A DNA stretch of 64,000 nucleotides from Paralithodes platypus (GCA_032716605.1 CM064492.1:46903403-46967402); one strand, 5' to 3'; counted from the stretch's first letter, positions 9,613 through 20,860 are shown. A program made the numbers and translations. The notes: a model not told the origin generated them from the sequence alone.

Positions 9613-12271
9613 CTAACGGAACATGTCGCGCTCAAGGTTACAGGGAGGATCAAGCGTGGCGAGGGTGGTACGCACATTGACAGGAGGTTGGTGAACATCA
9701 AATCGGGATTGTGATAGCTCTATATTAGTCAAGTCAGAATCCAACAGGTTATTGTCCTTCAGGAATCTCTGCATCAAGTCCTTGGGCGTAGGATCAGATT
9801 CACAAATATGGGTGACACAATAACAAGGAGTCGGGTGAATTTGAGCATCTTCCGCTGGAGCTCGCTTGGAAAGAAATTTGTGAAGATGTTCGGTGAGTAC
9901 TGTACGGGTAGAAGTCTTGTGCTGAAGTAGAAAGAATCGGCCGCAGTTATGGCAGCCACACTCCGGATCGTGGGTAGGCATAACCCACTTCTGTGTGGTG
10001 GAACCGAGTTTCGAGGTCCGGGATAATGACCGGATAGGACTTGCAACCTTACGCTTTTTCCGAGGCTGCGACTGGGTGGAGCGAGATTGGGGAGAAGTCT
10101 CTATATCTGGTACTGTGTTACATTCCATGAGGTTCTCTTCGGCAGTCATGTTCCAAAACTCAGTATCATCGGTCAAGTTAGTAAATCCCTCGAACCTGTT
10201 AGAGGTGGATAGGTCCGGGGAGTTAAGGTGAACTAAACGGAAGGTATCATTGGTGGGGTAATGTTGTGGGCTAATAGGTGGTGCCGGAGGCTGCTCTGGA
10301 CGCTGGTGGTCAGAGGAGTCAGCGGGTGTAGTTGATTCATACCGTCGATATGGAGGAGATTTACCTTCCTGCCTTAATTGTGCTGCAGCAGACCGGAAGG
10401 GGAGTCCTTTTGTGGCCTGTAAATGTAATACGTCACGATGAAACGCAAAGTGCGGGCATGTTCTGTCATTGGCTTTGTGGGACCCGTCACAATTTGCACA
10501 ACGGGGCGCGCTGGCTTGACAATTGTTGAGAGCATGTTGTTCTGAGCCGCAATTTAAGCAACGAGCATTGAGAGCCCGACACCGTGGGGTTGAATGCCCA
10601 AGATTCCAGCAATTTGTGCATTGTCTCGGCTTGTTAACATACCTTCGTACCTGCAGTTGGCGACCTGCAAGACGGACATGCATAGGGAGGTCATGGCGCT
10701 TAAGATAGATTTTGACAATGCGTAGTGGGGGCCGATTTCCACGCTGAGGAGCAGTATAAGTGTCAACTTTAACAACAGTGGGGTCAGTTCTTTGCAATAA
10801 TTTTAAGATACGATTGGTTGAGTCTGTAAAGCTCTGATCTGCAAATTCGAAGTCGGAAGGGAGCACAACCGTGCCAGTACACTGATTCAGGTATTCATCT
10901 GGTTTAGCTGTGTATCTGTCGTTGGGGGTGTCGAGGTAGGCTTGTAAGGCTTCTGATTGCTCCTGTGTTTTCACCTCAATCATGCGCTTGGCCGATCCAA
11001 CAGCATGCATGGTGAAGTCACCAATATCTTGTGCGAGAGTATCGTATAGACTGAAATCATCCATAGGTTCACCAGAGACCGTGAAAAACCGTGACCAATC
11101 AGGGGGACTGAACATAGCGTTATAAGTGTCCTTCGAAGCAGGGGTATACGTGTTACGTTTACGCCTTTGTCGGTTATGCGAAGGTACGAACGGTTGAAGC
11201 GTGTGAATGGCAGAGGAAATACCGGCAAGGTCTTTTCCTGTACCTGCATTAACCCTTAATTAGCGGCTCACCACATAAGTCGTATTTAATAAAGCTGGAC
11301 TATGTGGCGGCGCTCGACATAGGTCGAGTGGCAATTTCAGCACGTAATGTTGCTGAGAGAGAGAGACCAGTGGTGGCAGGAGAGTAGCGAGCGTATGACT
11401 GCTCCAGACCACCGCGGCGAACATACTGACACGAATCCCAGCTCCCTCCTCCCTCTCTCACTCGCTATATAAGGAATTGTATCGGGAAAGTGGCTAATTA
11501 CATGCTTTTTGCACTCGCGTTGCACGGTTATTGCAAGAAAACTAGCCATCATAAAAGGATCGTTATGGTGTCATTCGAAAGCTCTGTTTATGCCCTTTCA
11601 GGGATAGGTACTTGTTTTACGTTCTGGGTCTTATTTAGGCATGAAAATGATCACGTAAACAGCCCTATTTTGGCTAAAAACACCCCGCTGGGCGGTACAT
11701 ATAAATAAACCGCATAGGCCGCTCGTAAGGTGTTAATGGCCCGTTGAGATCGTGGAGGTACAGAAGCAGGTTTAATTGAGGTAGGAGATCCTGCATTCGG
11801 AGGGAAGATGGTAATAGATGGAGTCACAGACGGGTCAGGGATGCAAGAAGCATCCGTAGGGGTGTCAGCTGAGGGCATGCGAGGTTCTTCATTAAGGTTG
11901 TCAACGGAATGAAGAGGTAGGCTAAGGCTAGAATCATAATCTGGTAATTTAGAAGTTAAAGTCGAGACTGTGGGGTTGTCATCACTATTATTGATCACAG
12001 AGGCAGTACTGTGCATAGGAATTGATGCCGGGGAGATCACCTGATGGATCTCACTACCCGACGATGGAGAATTCGTCACAGTATCCTTAGGAGGTTTGCC
12101 AAGGTCTGTGGGTGCCATGCCTGAGTGGGGAACTCCGGCACTGTTGGCAGCAGGGGAAGGGTCCTTGAGGCAGTCCAATTTCTCGCAGGGGTCGGCGTCG
12201 GAGGGGGCAATTTTAGATTCCATAGGACGAATATTTCTAAATTCATCTGAGTCAGATTCCAAACCCACCAT
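9613..12271 (-). pseudogene. LINE ORF1, zinc-knuckle RNA-binding protein, split by a MITE
   Basis: ORF1 proteins of this LINE group package the element RNA. Reading from an ATG at 12271, an acidic Ser/Pro-rich region of about 180 residues is interrupted by a TTAA-flanked MITE (11253-11732). The frame resumes exactly after it and stays open to the stop at 9613. The second part shows three Cys/His knuckles in order: CTNCWNLGHSTPRC, CLNCGSEQHALNNC and CANCDGSHKANDRTC (near 10625-10470). A basic patch (QPRKKRKV) and a C-terminal Cys-rich segment with CGCHNCGRFF and CYCVTHICESDP follow. Apart from the MITE I see no frame break. An alternative downstream ATG at 11115 would give a 500-residue protein lacking the acidic region. 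Confidence 0.85.
11249..11736. mobile_element. TTAA-flanked MITE (piggyBac-type) in LINE ORF1
   Basis: TTAA occurs at 11249-11252 and 11733-11736. The intervening 480 bp starts CCCTTAATTAGCGGCT and ends with the inverted relative CACCTTACGAGCGGCC, an imperfect terminal inverted repeat. There is no coding capacity for a transposase. Removing the element with one TTAA makes ORF1 continuous through codons for A-I-N. TTAA preference is the hallmark of piggyBac elements. A second element with similar ends lies at 52152-52581. Confidence 0.85.
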
Positions 12272-12708
12272 GGAGCCACAATTAGAGGACGGGACGACCG
12301 CCCTAGGAATTCTTGCAGATATACACCCCGACTAATGCACCTTAAGGGCCGTCGATCCGTCGATCGCCGACCCAGGACAAGGGTTAGGGTTTGGCATAAA
12401 AGTTTCCCCTCGCTTGAACACGTCGGGTACCACAGTTCGACGGGTGTAGGCATTGCCGACCCACAACACCCTCCAACGAAACCAAAGAGTGAGTACGGTC
12501 ATTTACCTCATGACAGTCACGGTGCTCCCAAAGGAGGGGGCAGCGGGAAGAAGGGAAAAACAGAAAGGATGAGAAATGATAGGGCCCACTACAATTAGTT
12601 GGGGGCGGCAGGAAGGGTGGGCATGCGGGCATGCACTCCCCTCCTGCCGCCTCCGTCAGCCCCCGCACATGTTCAAAAGTGAAACCAACGAAGCAGGCAG
12701 AGCGGGGG
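12272..12708 (-). other. 5' leader of the I-type LINE
   Basis: Between the ORF1 start (12271) and the 13-bp target duplication (12709) lie 437 bp without a convincing open frame. It contains GC-rich stretches, including an inverted CCTGCCGCC/GGGCGGCAGG pair near 12603 and 12645. I-type LINEs carry an internal promoter in this position, but no specific promoter element can be confirmed here. Confidence 0.6.
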
Positions 12709-12721
12709 TACAAAGCATATA
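12709..12721. repeat. Target site duplication, right copy (13 bp)
   Basis: TACAAAGCATATA, identical to 4460-4472. It marks the 5' boundary of the minus-strand LINE. Confidence 0.9.
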
Positions 12722-12863
12722 ACTAAGTGAAAGTGACACAAGACCTAATATTTGATGGCCAAAGTATAATAAACACCTGTGATAACGAATAATCAGTGCC
12801 TAATATAACAATAACCTACCTCAATTACTAATAAAACGTACGGTATCGAGTGAAAATGAGCAA
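12722..12863. other. AT-rich pre-insertion sequence between two nested elements
   Basis: This 142-bp piece has the same base composition and recurring AAGTGAAAGTGACAC-like words as 4219-4459 and 21272-21380. The three pieces are best read as one original sequence downstream of the piggyBac transposase, split first by the LINE and then by DIRS-B. No gene is seen. Confidence 0.6.
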
Positions 12864-12870
12864 TTTGTTA

Positions 12871-13163
12871 GTAGTCTTGGAAAATCCAACGTCAAGGCTA
12901 TTAACCTAATTGCAATGACGACTTGTCTATTTTGACTGCTATGTCGTCATTCCAACCGCGGTTAAAAAGAAAACGTATAGAGTCTACTCCTTATCTTGCT
13001 CTAGGAGACGTTGTACATTAACCAAAACTACCACCGAAGGTGAAAAAAGCATAGAAGAGAAGAAAATGGGGTTTACCTTAGTTACCGCTCAAGGCCCATC
13101 CCGTGTTCCGTCATGCGCAGATCCCTGTCGAACGTGCGCATGAGCGACCCTCTCTTATCATTT
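12871..13163 (+). repeat. DIRS-B left inverted terminal repeat
   Basis: This sequence is the close reverse complement of 20925-21215. It includes AATCCAACGTCAAGGC at the outer side and GAGCGACCCTCTCTT at the inner side. One sizeable difference is a short gap near the inner end. Confidence 0.9.
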
Positions 13164-14604
13164 TTTCACGCGTCGCCATTGTTGAGTCCGCTTTTGTTGT
13201 GCTCCTTCAATTCACCCTGTTTTAGGTTCGTTTCGGCTTATCTGACCTTTTTGTTAGACAGATGTTACGTGATCTAGGGCACACGTAAATGGGCTCCTCA
13301 GTGTGTATAATGGAGACGCGTGTGGAAATAGCTACCGAAGGTACGAGGGCGCCTGGCGTTCCTCGTCTATGTTTTATCACTTTTTCTTTTCATATTCTTT
13401 TTTCCTGTTAGTCTGGGAATAGTTTCGCTTTTAGCTTATTTTAGCCTAGCTTGTTTTCTCATTCAGGATTTGCTATGCCCCTATGAGTTTTCATTTTTTC
13501 ATAGCCTAGGTGTACAGTTGGTAAACAATCTGAGATTTAGTTGGTGGCGGTGCTTTTTGTAGAGTTTGTGTCGGCCGCATTATTAGCGTTATTCCCGAGT
13601 CCCCCCTTTCGAGCCTTCACTGTGTCTCAAGGGCCTGGGCGACAGGTGGTTCGTGATATCCAGGGGTACCCCACGGGGGCCCCTCCTTCACGCCACAGGG
13701 TTTTTCGCCCCTGACACATTCTCTACTCACGGCTAGGCCACCCTTTTTCTCACCGGTTTCCTTTACTGGTTTTTGTTTTCCTTTCCTGTTTCCACCTCCA
13801 TCCTTTCATAGTCTTTTGCCCAATCCAGGGATACCCCACGGGGGCCCCTGTTTGTGCCAAACCACCCTCCCTGCCACTTCTCCTCATGGGCTTTGCTCTA
13901 TCTCTGTGGGTTGGGTGGTTCCTGGGGGATGTGCCTCCTCTCCCCTGGTGTGTCTTCCTTGCCTCTCCCTTGACCGGTTGAGTCAGGATATTATCAAGGA
14001 AGACACTGCTCAGCTTGATGGCCATCATCGCTTGGAGTTCATAAGGAGTTGACGCTTTTTTATGGGCCTTTTTTGGTATTCCCTAGACGCTCCTCTCGCT
14101 TTTTCGGCGCCGGACCATCTCGGCCGGTCCCGCAAATTTGCGGAGCGCTCGATTCGGTCCTCTGGGACGTTTCGGCTCCCCGCAAATTTGCGGTGATCGC
14201 TGGGGGGTCCCGCGAAGGTGCGGGAGGGTTGTGTCGGTACGGTTATGCCTCCTTTGGCCCGCAAATTTGCGGTTATAGTTGGCTTTCACTGTTGACCTTT
14301 TTTATGTCATATTGTTGCCTGATACTATATTGGTGTCTGCACTTTACTAGTGTTATGGACCCTGCATGTAAGGTGTTGAGTGGTGGTTAACACTTTCTCC
14401 ATCTTTGCAGGTTCTGCTTGTGCTCTTCACCCTCGCCCGCCCTCCTCACCTTCCTCGGTGCTCCCGGTTTAGAGTGAGTACGGATACCAATTTGCATGTG
14501 TGTTACTGTTTACCCATGCTCATTCCCTGGTTTTTCTTGGACATTCTATACACTTACTCCGTCGACGTGCTGCTTATGGTGTGTGTTCTTCCGTTGCAGG
14601 TGGC
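13164..14604 (+). promoter_or_regulatory. DIRS-B leader with phased palindromes and candidate introns
   Basis: This is 1.4 kb of non-coding leader before gag. Two copies of a 17-bp word, ACCCCACGGGGGCCCCT, lie at about 13668 and 13834. Three perfect 14-bp palindromes CCGCAAATTTGCGG occur at 14130, 14180 and 14259, plus a variant CCGCGAAGGTGCGG at 14210; the starts are 50, 30 and 49 bp apart. Candidate splice signals are a GTAAGG donor near 14367 with an acceptor CTTTGCAG ending at 14410, and a GTGAGTACGG donor at about 14473 with an acceptor CTTCCGTTGCAG ending at 14600, five bases before the gag ATG. The functions are inferred. Confidence 0.5.
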
Positions 14605-17426
14605 ATGCCTTGCTTTCGCCAGGGATGTGGCTCCCCGTGCTTGGAGCGCCACCGGTCCTGCTTACGCCATTCGCAATGTGTGTCCTCTACGGCCTACCTC
14701 CCTGCTCTGTGTGGCCCGTGTATGGACCTGGTGGAGGTGGTGGACCATCACCCTGGTTCCTCAGATGCGGCGGTGGCCTCTGCTTCCCTTCAATCAGTGT
14801 GGGCCGTGGTCTCCCACCACATTAGGACTGTGGGCCACCGTTCCCTGGCCTTTGTTGACGACCGGATCCGCGTCGCCCTGGGCATCCCTGACCCATCTGG
14901 AGGCCGTTCACCTGGCCCTCTCCCTGGGTCCCGTGGTCGGTCGTTACATCGTCGGGAGGATCCCCAGCTCCGTCCACGCTCTCGCTCGCCTCATCGCCCG
15001 TCCTCTACTGCTCCTCATCGTCCTCCTGCTCGCCTTGACTCCGCCCATCGCCCTCGTCATGGTTCTCGCCCTGAGGCCGGGGTTAGCGTCTCTGCCCCTG
15101 TACGCCCTCCCCTGGCCTCTCCGGATAGGGGCTCTACTACCTTCCGCCCGCTTCCCCTGCACAAAAGACGTCCTCTTCATTTGTCCTCTACGCGCGCGGA
15201 TGTTCATACTGTAGCTGGCCCTCTGCTCCCTCCTCCTACTCTGTCCAGGGGGGTCCGCCAGGATGTAGTTGCTTCTCCTCCTACTTCTCCTGCTTCGGTG
15301 CCTGTTCTTCCTTCACGGTCTCGTCCCAAGGTGGAGGTCCCTCCCTCCTCCGCCTCGGTGTCGGGCCGCCCTGTTCTCTCAGCCCCGGGGATCCTTGCTC
15401 TGTTTCCCCCCGCGGCTCCTTCTGACCTCCTTTCACCCGGCCAGCCTTCCCACTCCCGTGCTCATGATCCTCTTCATTCTTCAATCCCTGATCTTCACTT
15501 ACCAGCTCACCAGGGGGGTACCCCGCCGCTTGACTCGGTGGAGTATAGCGAGGTTTCGGGGTCCCCTTTCTCGGGAGCTGACGTGTCGCTGGAAGAGGGG
15601 GATGGTGATGTTTCCACCTCGGGCGTTAGTGATCGGGGACGAGACCCTCAGGGACGTCACGGCCGTCGTCGCTCGCCTTCTTTGGGCCGCGACGCTGCTG
15701 TTTCGTGTCGTGGGTCTCGCTCCCGCTCACGCTCGCCCCTGCGGGCCGAACAATCTTCGGGGGGGTCGCCTCTCTCAGATCGATTTTCGGCTATGCAGGG
15801 GTGGGTTGTGTCACACTTCGACGCGCGCTTGGAGGCGATGCAAGATTCCCTCTTATCGCGCTTCTTGGCGGTGACACAACCTCAGCGCCTCACCCAACCT
15901 ACCCCTGCTTTGGTCCCCCTCCCTTCTGCGGTGGACCACATTCCTTCTCGCCCTGCTTCTCCGCCTGCCCGGTCGTCGGCTAGTACTGCTCCTGCCCTAG
16001 CTCAGGTGGTTGCCCCTGCTGTCTCCCATGCGGGGGTTCTCCGTCTGCTAGGGCAGGGTCCGCGCTTGCCCCCCATCCAGAAGGTCAAGGTCCCATCGCG
16101 GACTATGCCGCTCCTCTATGGCTCCTTGGCTGTTTGGAAGGGGGTGCTGGCCTCCCACCCGGAGCGTGCTACCGACTTCCCGTCAGGTGAGAGGGCCCTA
16201 CCTTCGGACTGGTCGGTGCAAATTAATGATAAGATGCAGTTCAGGGCGATCAGGGTGGATGGTCAGGTGGCCGACGTAGAGGTGAGGGCTTACCCGACGA
16301 GGACTGACCTTCAGTACTTTTCGGTGAAGCCCAAGCCCCCATCTGCTCCTCGGACTAAGCTCTGGTCAGACTTCAGCCGCCAGGACATCCTTCAGGATGT
16401 TCAGTCCCTGGCTGTGTTGACGGGACTGTCCTCCTATGGGACAGGTTTGTGCGACGACGGTAAGCCTGGCTTAGCCGTCGTGCTCGATAATCCTCTCCCA
16501 TTGGAGGCCTGGTTTGCTGAGGCCTTAGAATTCGCCAACCGTTCCGTCGACAGATCTGTTTCAGTCCCTCCCCCGGAGTCATCACTGCTTTTGCCTCCTC
16601 TTGTATCTGTCGGCGTATTGGATGGCAAGTTCTGGTCCTGGATCAGCGCGCCCAAACTTGAAATTTGTGCTATTGCTAACCTGTTCTTCTCCCACCCAGA
16701 TAAGTCCTCTGTCGACAGGGATTTTACCTTGCGGCAGAGGGTGGCGAACTTATTATCTTGTCTTTTAGGTTCCCTCCAGACGTCTGTTCACCACCTGAGG
16801 CTTATCGAGGCGACTGCACCTGGCGATCTTCGCGAGGGTTTGGACCACGTTCGGCGGATCCACCTTCAGCTCGCGGTGTCTTTGGTTCCCGAGCTGAAGG
16901 CGGTTTTGTGCGAGGCAACTCGACAACGCCAGACGGTAAGGTCCTCGTTCTGCCGGAAAGCCCCCTTGGATATTCGTCAGGGTTTGTTGTACTCTGAGCT
17001 CTATACATCGGGGCTTTTTGCGCAGGATGCTTGGGAACGCTACGCTTCTCTGTCGGCGGACCCTGCTTACGACACGCAAAGACGCGCTGTGTCGCGACCA
17101 GGGTCTTCGCAGTCCCGTCCTTCTGCCGTTCCTCTTCGGGGTGCTGCCGCCAGTGCTGCCGCCAAGAAAGGGCGCAGGAAAGGGAAGTTGCCGGCCAGAG
17201 CGTCGGTTCCGCCTCGCACTTCTGCTCCTGCTCCCTTTCATCCCCGCCGAGAAGGGGCTGGCCAGCCTTCCACTTCCGGCCGCACTTCGACGGGGTCCGA
17301 CGCGAGACGGACAGGGGATGGGGTGACCCGCCCTTTTCGACGAGGTGGGGGGGTAGAGGAGGTCAACGTGGCTCTTATGACCGCAGGGACCGTACCGGGG
17401 GACCCTCCACGTCAAAAAATTTGTAG
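14605..17426 (+). pseudogene. DIRS-B gag-like protein
   Basis: The likely start is the ATG at 14605, just after a strong acceptor-like CAG, giving MPCFRQGCGSPC and a Cys-rich N-terminus with about ten Cys in the first 50 residues. The open frame extends upstream to 14500, but that part overlaps the putative intron. A Ser/Arg-rich middle (RSRSRSPLR near 15720) is followed by a block shared with DIRS-A: TMPLLYGSLAVWKG, ALPSDWSVQINDKM, and KLWSDFSRQDI. The C-terminal block has RRIHLQLAVSLVPELKAVLCEATRQ. The G7 run at 17347-17353 probably carries a 1-base indel, because the RGG-rich tail ending STSKNL and the stop at 17424 lie in another frame. The longer frame to 18369 beyond this point is out-of-frame reading of RT. 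DIRS gag proteins are poorly characterised. Confidence 0.75.
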
Positions 17427-17428
17427 GT

Positions 17429-19363
17429 TCTCCAGGTCGGTCTCCTCCTTGTTCTCCTTCTCGCCTAGCCGAAAGGGTCGCTCACCTCATCTCGGGGGCT
17501 CCCACAGGTTGTTTTCGCCCTTGCGCCCCTCGGTGGCCGCGAGGGACGTGGGGGCGGAAGATTGCACGGAGGGGTCTAACCTGGAGGTGGAAGTCCAGAC
17601 CCCCACTCAGCTCTTGTCAACGAAGCCGGCCTGTCTCTTCGGAGGTGGCCGACGTGATTACATCCATGCACGAGCAGGGAATCATCAAGGAGGTGAAAGC
17701 CGGTCAACCGGTTTTCCTCTCCCGTGTATTTCTGGTACCGAAGAAGGACTGCGACGCGATGCGACCGGTGGTGGATCTGTCGGCCCTCAACGGGCACATC
17801 GTGAATACACGGTTTCGGATGCTGACGGTGCACCAGGTACGACTGGCCCTGCGACCTCTGTCGTGGGTAGTGTCGCTGGACCTCAAGGATGCGTATTGGC
17901 ACGTTCCTATCCATCCTCGTTTCCAGCGATTCTTGGCCGTTCAGACTTCCGATCGTGTGTTCATGTTCGACAGACTTCCCTTCGGTCTCAACATCGCGCC
18001 GCGGATCTTCTCGAAACTGGTGAAGCAGGCTCTGGATCCTCTCCTCAGGAGCGGACTCCAGATCCTGTTTTACTTGGACGACTGGTTGATAGTTTCAGAC
18101 ACCCTAGAACAGTGCGTCCACGACACCCTCACAGTAGTTCAACACATCACACAGTTAGGGTTCAAAATCAATATTCCCAAGTCACGCCTGACCCCGTCGC
18201 GTGTCGTGACGTGGGTAGGTCTCGAATGGGATCTGACCAACGCTACAGTAACCCAGAGTCAGCCAAACGCGGTGAAACTTCGCAGGAAGGTCTTCGCCGT
18301 GTTGCACTCGGTCTCCCTCACGAGGAGGATCTGGGACTCGTTAGTGGGTTCGGAATTGGGCCGCTCTGACCATTCCCTTAGGGAGGCTCAGGCTGCGCCG
18401 CCTAATCCTCATGGGCAACAAGGTGTTTCCGTTGGCCCCTATGGATCGGCTCATGCCGATCCCGCGTACCATTCACAGACACTTAGGACACTGGGTTGCT
18501 CGGGGCACACTCTCTGTGGCTGTGCCCTGGACCGCCCCCCCGCCGACGGTCTGGGTAGATACAGATGCGTCGAGCGAGGTAGGGTGGGGTTACCAATCCA
18601 ACCTGGGACATCAACATCACGGCAGATGGGTGGGACACACACACCTACACATCAATGCCCTCGAACTGTTGGTTCCCTTGTTCTTCCTGAGGGACCACGC
18701 GCTGGCCCTTCGGGGACAATCGGTGGCCTTCAGGATGGACAATCAGACAGCTGTCCACTGTAAAAGCAGGGGTCCTCCAGGTCTTTGACTCTGTTGGGGA
18801 TCTCCGAGAAGTTGTTCTTCCTCGCGAACCGACACAACATCTCCCTGCACGCCTCCTACCTGCCCGGGACTGCCAACCTATGGGCGGACGCCCTGTCGAG
18901 AGGACAGGGCGTTCTTGTAGAATGGGCAATGAAACAGACTGTATTCGACGACCTCGCGGCTTCCTGGGGTGTTCCGGAGGTCGACTTGTTCGCATCGAAG
19001 GAGACGTGCAAGTTGCCTCGGTACCTCTCCCTCCGGACTCGTACTCCGGAGGGGGGTCCGGACGCTTTCATGGAAGACTGGAGCAGGTGGCAGTCGATAT
19101 ACATATTTCCGCCACCAGACGCACTGTTGATGTGCAAAGTCCTCGCGAGGCTGCGGCTGTACCGCGGCAGAGTCTGGCTAATAGCGCCTCTGTGGCCGGC
19201 CCAGGCTTGGTACTCCCAGTTGAAGCGGTGGTGCCCGAGTCCGGTCCCTCTCCCTCTCTCAAACTTCCACTTGAGCCAGGTTGGAGACCTACGGACCTCG
19301 TTGGCCTTCGCATCGTGGATGTTCGTGAGGCACGGTGGCTCCCAGTCCACGGTCGGGACCTGA
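17429..19363 (+). pseudogene. DIRS-B reverse transcriptase, RNase H and MT-like region
   Basis: The domain order is RT, RNase H, then the methyltransferase-like segment known in DIRS elements. The RT shows LVPKKDCDAMRPVVDLSALN, SLDLKDAYWHVPI, LPFGLNIAPRIFSKL and the catalytic YLDDWLIV near 18073. RNase H shows VWVDTDASSEVGWGYQS, ALELLVPLFFL, AFRMDNQTAVH and ANLWADALSRG. The MT-like segment contains PEVDLFASKETCKLPRYL and IYIFPPPDALLM, and the frame ends at 19363. A frameshift near 18350 (after SLVGS) moves RNase H to another frame, and a second near 18765-18785 restores the first. The upstream RT segment with IARRGLTWRW (about 17560) matches the DIRS-A block ARKGITWQW, so the true start lies upstream of the first ATG at 17671. 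The end overlaps the recombinase ORF. Confidence 0.88.
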
Positions 19364-20302
19364 CTGACTTCCTGAAGCGTTCATGGACGTCTTCGACTTG
19401 AGGGACTTACGAGTCCCACTGGAGGTCTTTTACTAGGTGGATACAGGACACTCGCCAGACAGTTAGCTCTCCTTCCCTCGTACTACACTACTTGTTTCAC
19501 CTCTTCCGTACACGTCGCTTTCAAGTCAACACTCTACGTAACCACTTGTCTGCCATCCGGGAGGTCTTTGAATCCGTCACTGGGCTGGTCGTTCCGCCGA
19601 AGGAGCTGGATTCCTTCATGAAGGCTGCCTTCAGGGAGCGACCGCCCTCCGCGCCAGATCCCTCCTCAGTGGGATCTGGGGCGTGCTCTGGACCTTCTGG
19701 CTTCCCACACATATACACGGGACACTACACCGGTTCAGTTGCTGGAGCGTACACTCTTCCTTGTCGCTCTGGCCACTGGGGATAGGGTGTCTGAACTAGC
19801 TGCCATGTCGCGGTCCCAGGAATGCATGCGATTCTCCCCGTCCTTGAATGTCGTCACGTTAGCCCCCTCCCCTCATTTTGTTGCCAAGAATGAGAGAGAG
19901 ACCCACGTTTTCAAGCCTTTCTCCATCCAGGCTTTAAAGCGTGGGCATACTCTCCATGTGTTGTGCCCGGTGCAAGCCTTGCACTCCTATGTTGAGTCTG
20001 TGGCGCCGACTTCGGGTACTGCTGTGTGGGTGTCTCCTCGGACTGCTGGGAGGCTCTCGAAGGTACAGATAGGACGCCACATTTGTCGGGTCATTCGTGC
20101 CAGTAACCCTGATTGTAGGGGTTCTGCGCACGATGTGCGGTCCTTTGCTGCCTCCTTACGGTTCCTGCAGAGTCGATCGTTGCCTGACGTCACCTCGGCG
20201 GGTTTGTGGTCTTCTGTCCATACCTTCGTCTCCTCCTACCTCTCCATGTCCTTTGTTAGACCCCCTCGGCCTGTGATAGCTCTCGGGAGTCGTGTTTCCT
20301 AG
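18922..20302 (+). pseudogene. DIRS-B tyrosine recombinase
   Basis: This enzyme would insert the circular DNA intermediate by site-specific strand exchange. The ATG at 18922 lies at the same place relative to RT as in DIRS-A, where the recombinase begins MGAQ; here it begins MGNE. Catalytic signatures are GDRVSELAAM (Arg), SAHDVRSFAASLRFL (His and Arg) and FVSSYLSMSF (Tyr). A TGA at 19399 replaces a codon where DIRS-A has a basic residue. A 1-base shift near 19655 moves the catalytic half to another frame. About 450 residues would be expected, similar to DIRS-A. The first 440 bases overlap the RT ORF in a different frame, a normal DIRS arrangement. Confidence 0.87.
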
Positions 20303-20748
20303 AGCTCTAGCGAAGATGCCTGGTCTTCCCCCCTTGTCACTCTTTCTTTTACTTTGTTTTATTTGGAAAAAGGGGGGGGGGGGGGGGAGTACGGGTTTGC
20401 AACACTGGATTGCAAGTTTGGGATTATGTTATATGTATACAGTACATAAGTGTTTTTGCCAAATTGAAAATTGTGTTTTATTTTTGTGTTCAATGTTTTT
20501 GTTGGTTTTGGAAGAAAAGGGATTTTGGGTACAGTACTTTTTGGTTTAAGACAAGTCTATGGTTTTGCATTACTATGAATGACGGGCACGTGTTAAAACT
20601 GCTCTTTTTAGCTACTCCTCAGTTTTTCACTCTTTTATTAAACTCTCTTGTTTAAATTGTGTTTCTTTGTCATTCATAATTTTGTCTTATGCATTGTTTT
20701 TTTTTTGGTATGTTGGGCTTGGATGTCCTCCTCCTATTTGTTATGCAG
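20303..20748 (+). other. DIRS-B 3' untranslated region
   Basis: This is 446 bp of T-rich, non-coding DNA after the recombinase stop, including a long G run near 20370-20388. DIRS-A has an equivalent G run (41394-41406) at the same distance from its recombinase stop, so the feature is shared. The small open frames here are low-complexity artefacts. Confidence 0.6.
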
Positions 20749-20860
20749 CCTTGACGTTGGATTTGCCAAGACTACTAACAAATTGGGAGGTTTGACGTAC
20801 CTCCCAACCTACCAAATAGGAAAACCTACTATTTGGTAGTAGTCTTGGAAAATCCAACGT
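20749..20860 (+). repeat. DIRS-B internal complementary region
   Basis: The first part (to 20782) is the complement of the left outer end (CTAACAAA reversed from TTTGTTAG). The rest, from 20783 (TTGGGAGG...), is the complement of the right outer end. The region therefore records the sequence of the joined element ends, as expected for the DIRS replication model. Confidence 0.88.

Larger units (their letters stand above)
4473..12708 (-). mobile_element. Full-length I/Jockey-type LINE with RNase H, carrying two MITEs
   Basis: The element reads on the minus strand from its 5' end at 12708 to its 3' end at 4473, bounded by 13-bp direct repeats. It has a 5' leader (12272-12708), ORF1 with CCHC zinc knuckles (9613-12271), and ORF2 with AP endonuclease, RT, RNase H and a C-terminal Cys/His region (4580-9612). 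The 3' end finishes with CATCATCAACAAC. RNase H after RT and a zinc-knuckle ORF1 point to the I/Jockey superfamily; the exact clade needs a phylogeny. Two non-autonomous DNA transposons (5325-6084 and 11253-11732) sit inside it. Homopolymer-linked frameshifts show the copy is inactive. Confidence 0.9.

Noticed and set aside
16765..17415. 216-codon minus-strand frame
   Set aside because: Antisense shadow of GC-rich gag; no motif and no conservation with DIRS-A.
14500..18369. A 1289-codon open frame read as one large protein
   Set aside because: Its last 310 codons overlap RT in the wrong frame, and its first 35 codons fall in a probable intron. Only 14605 to about 17350 matches the gag of other DIRS elements.
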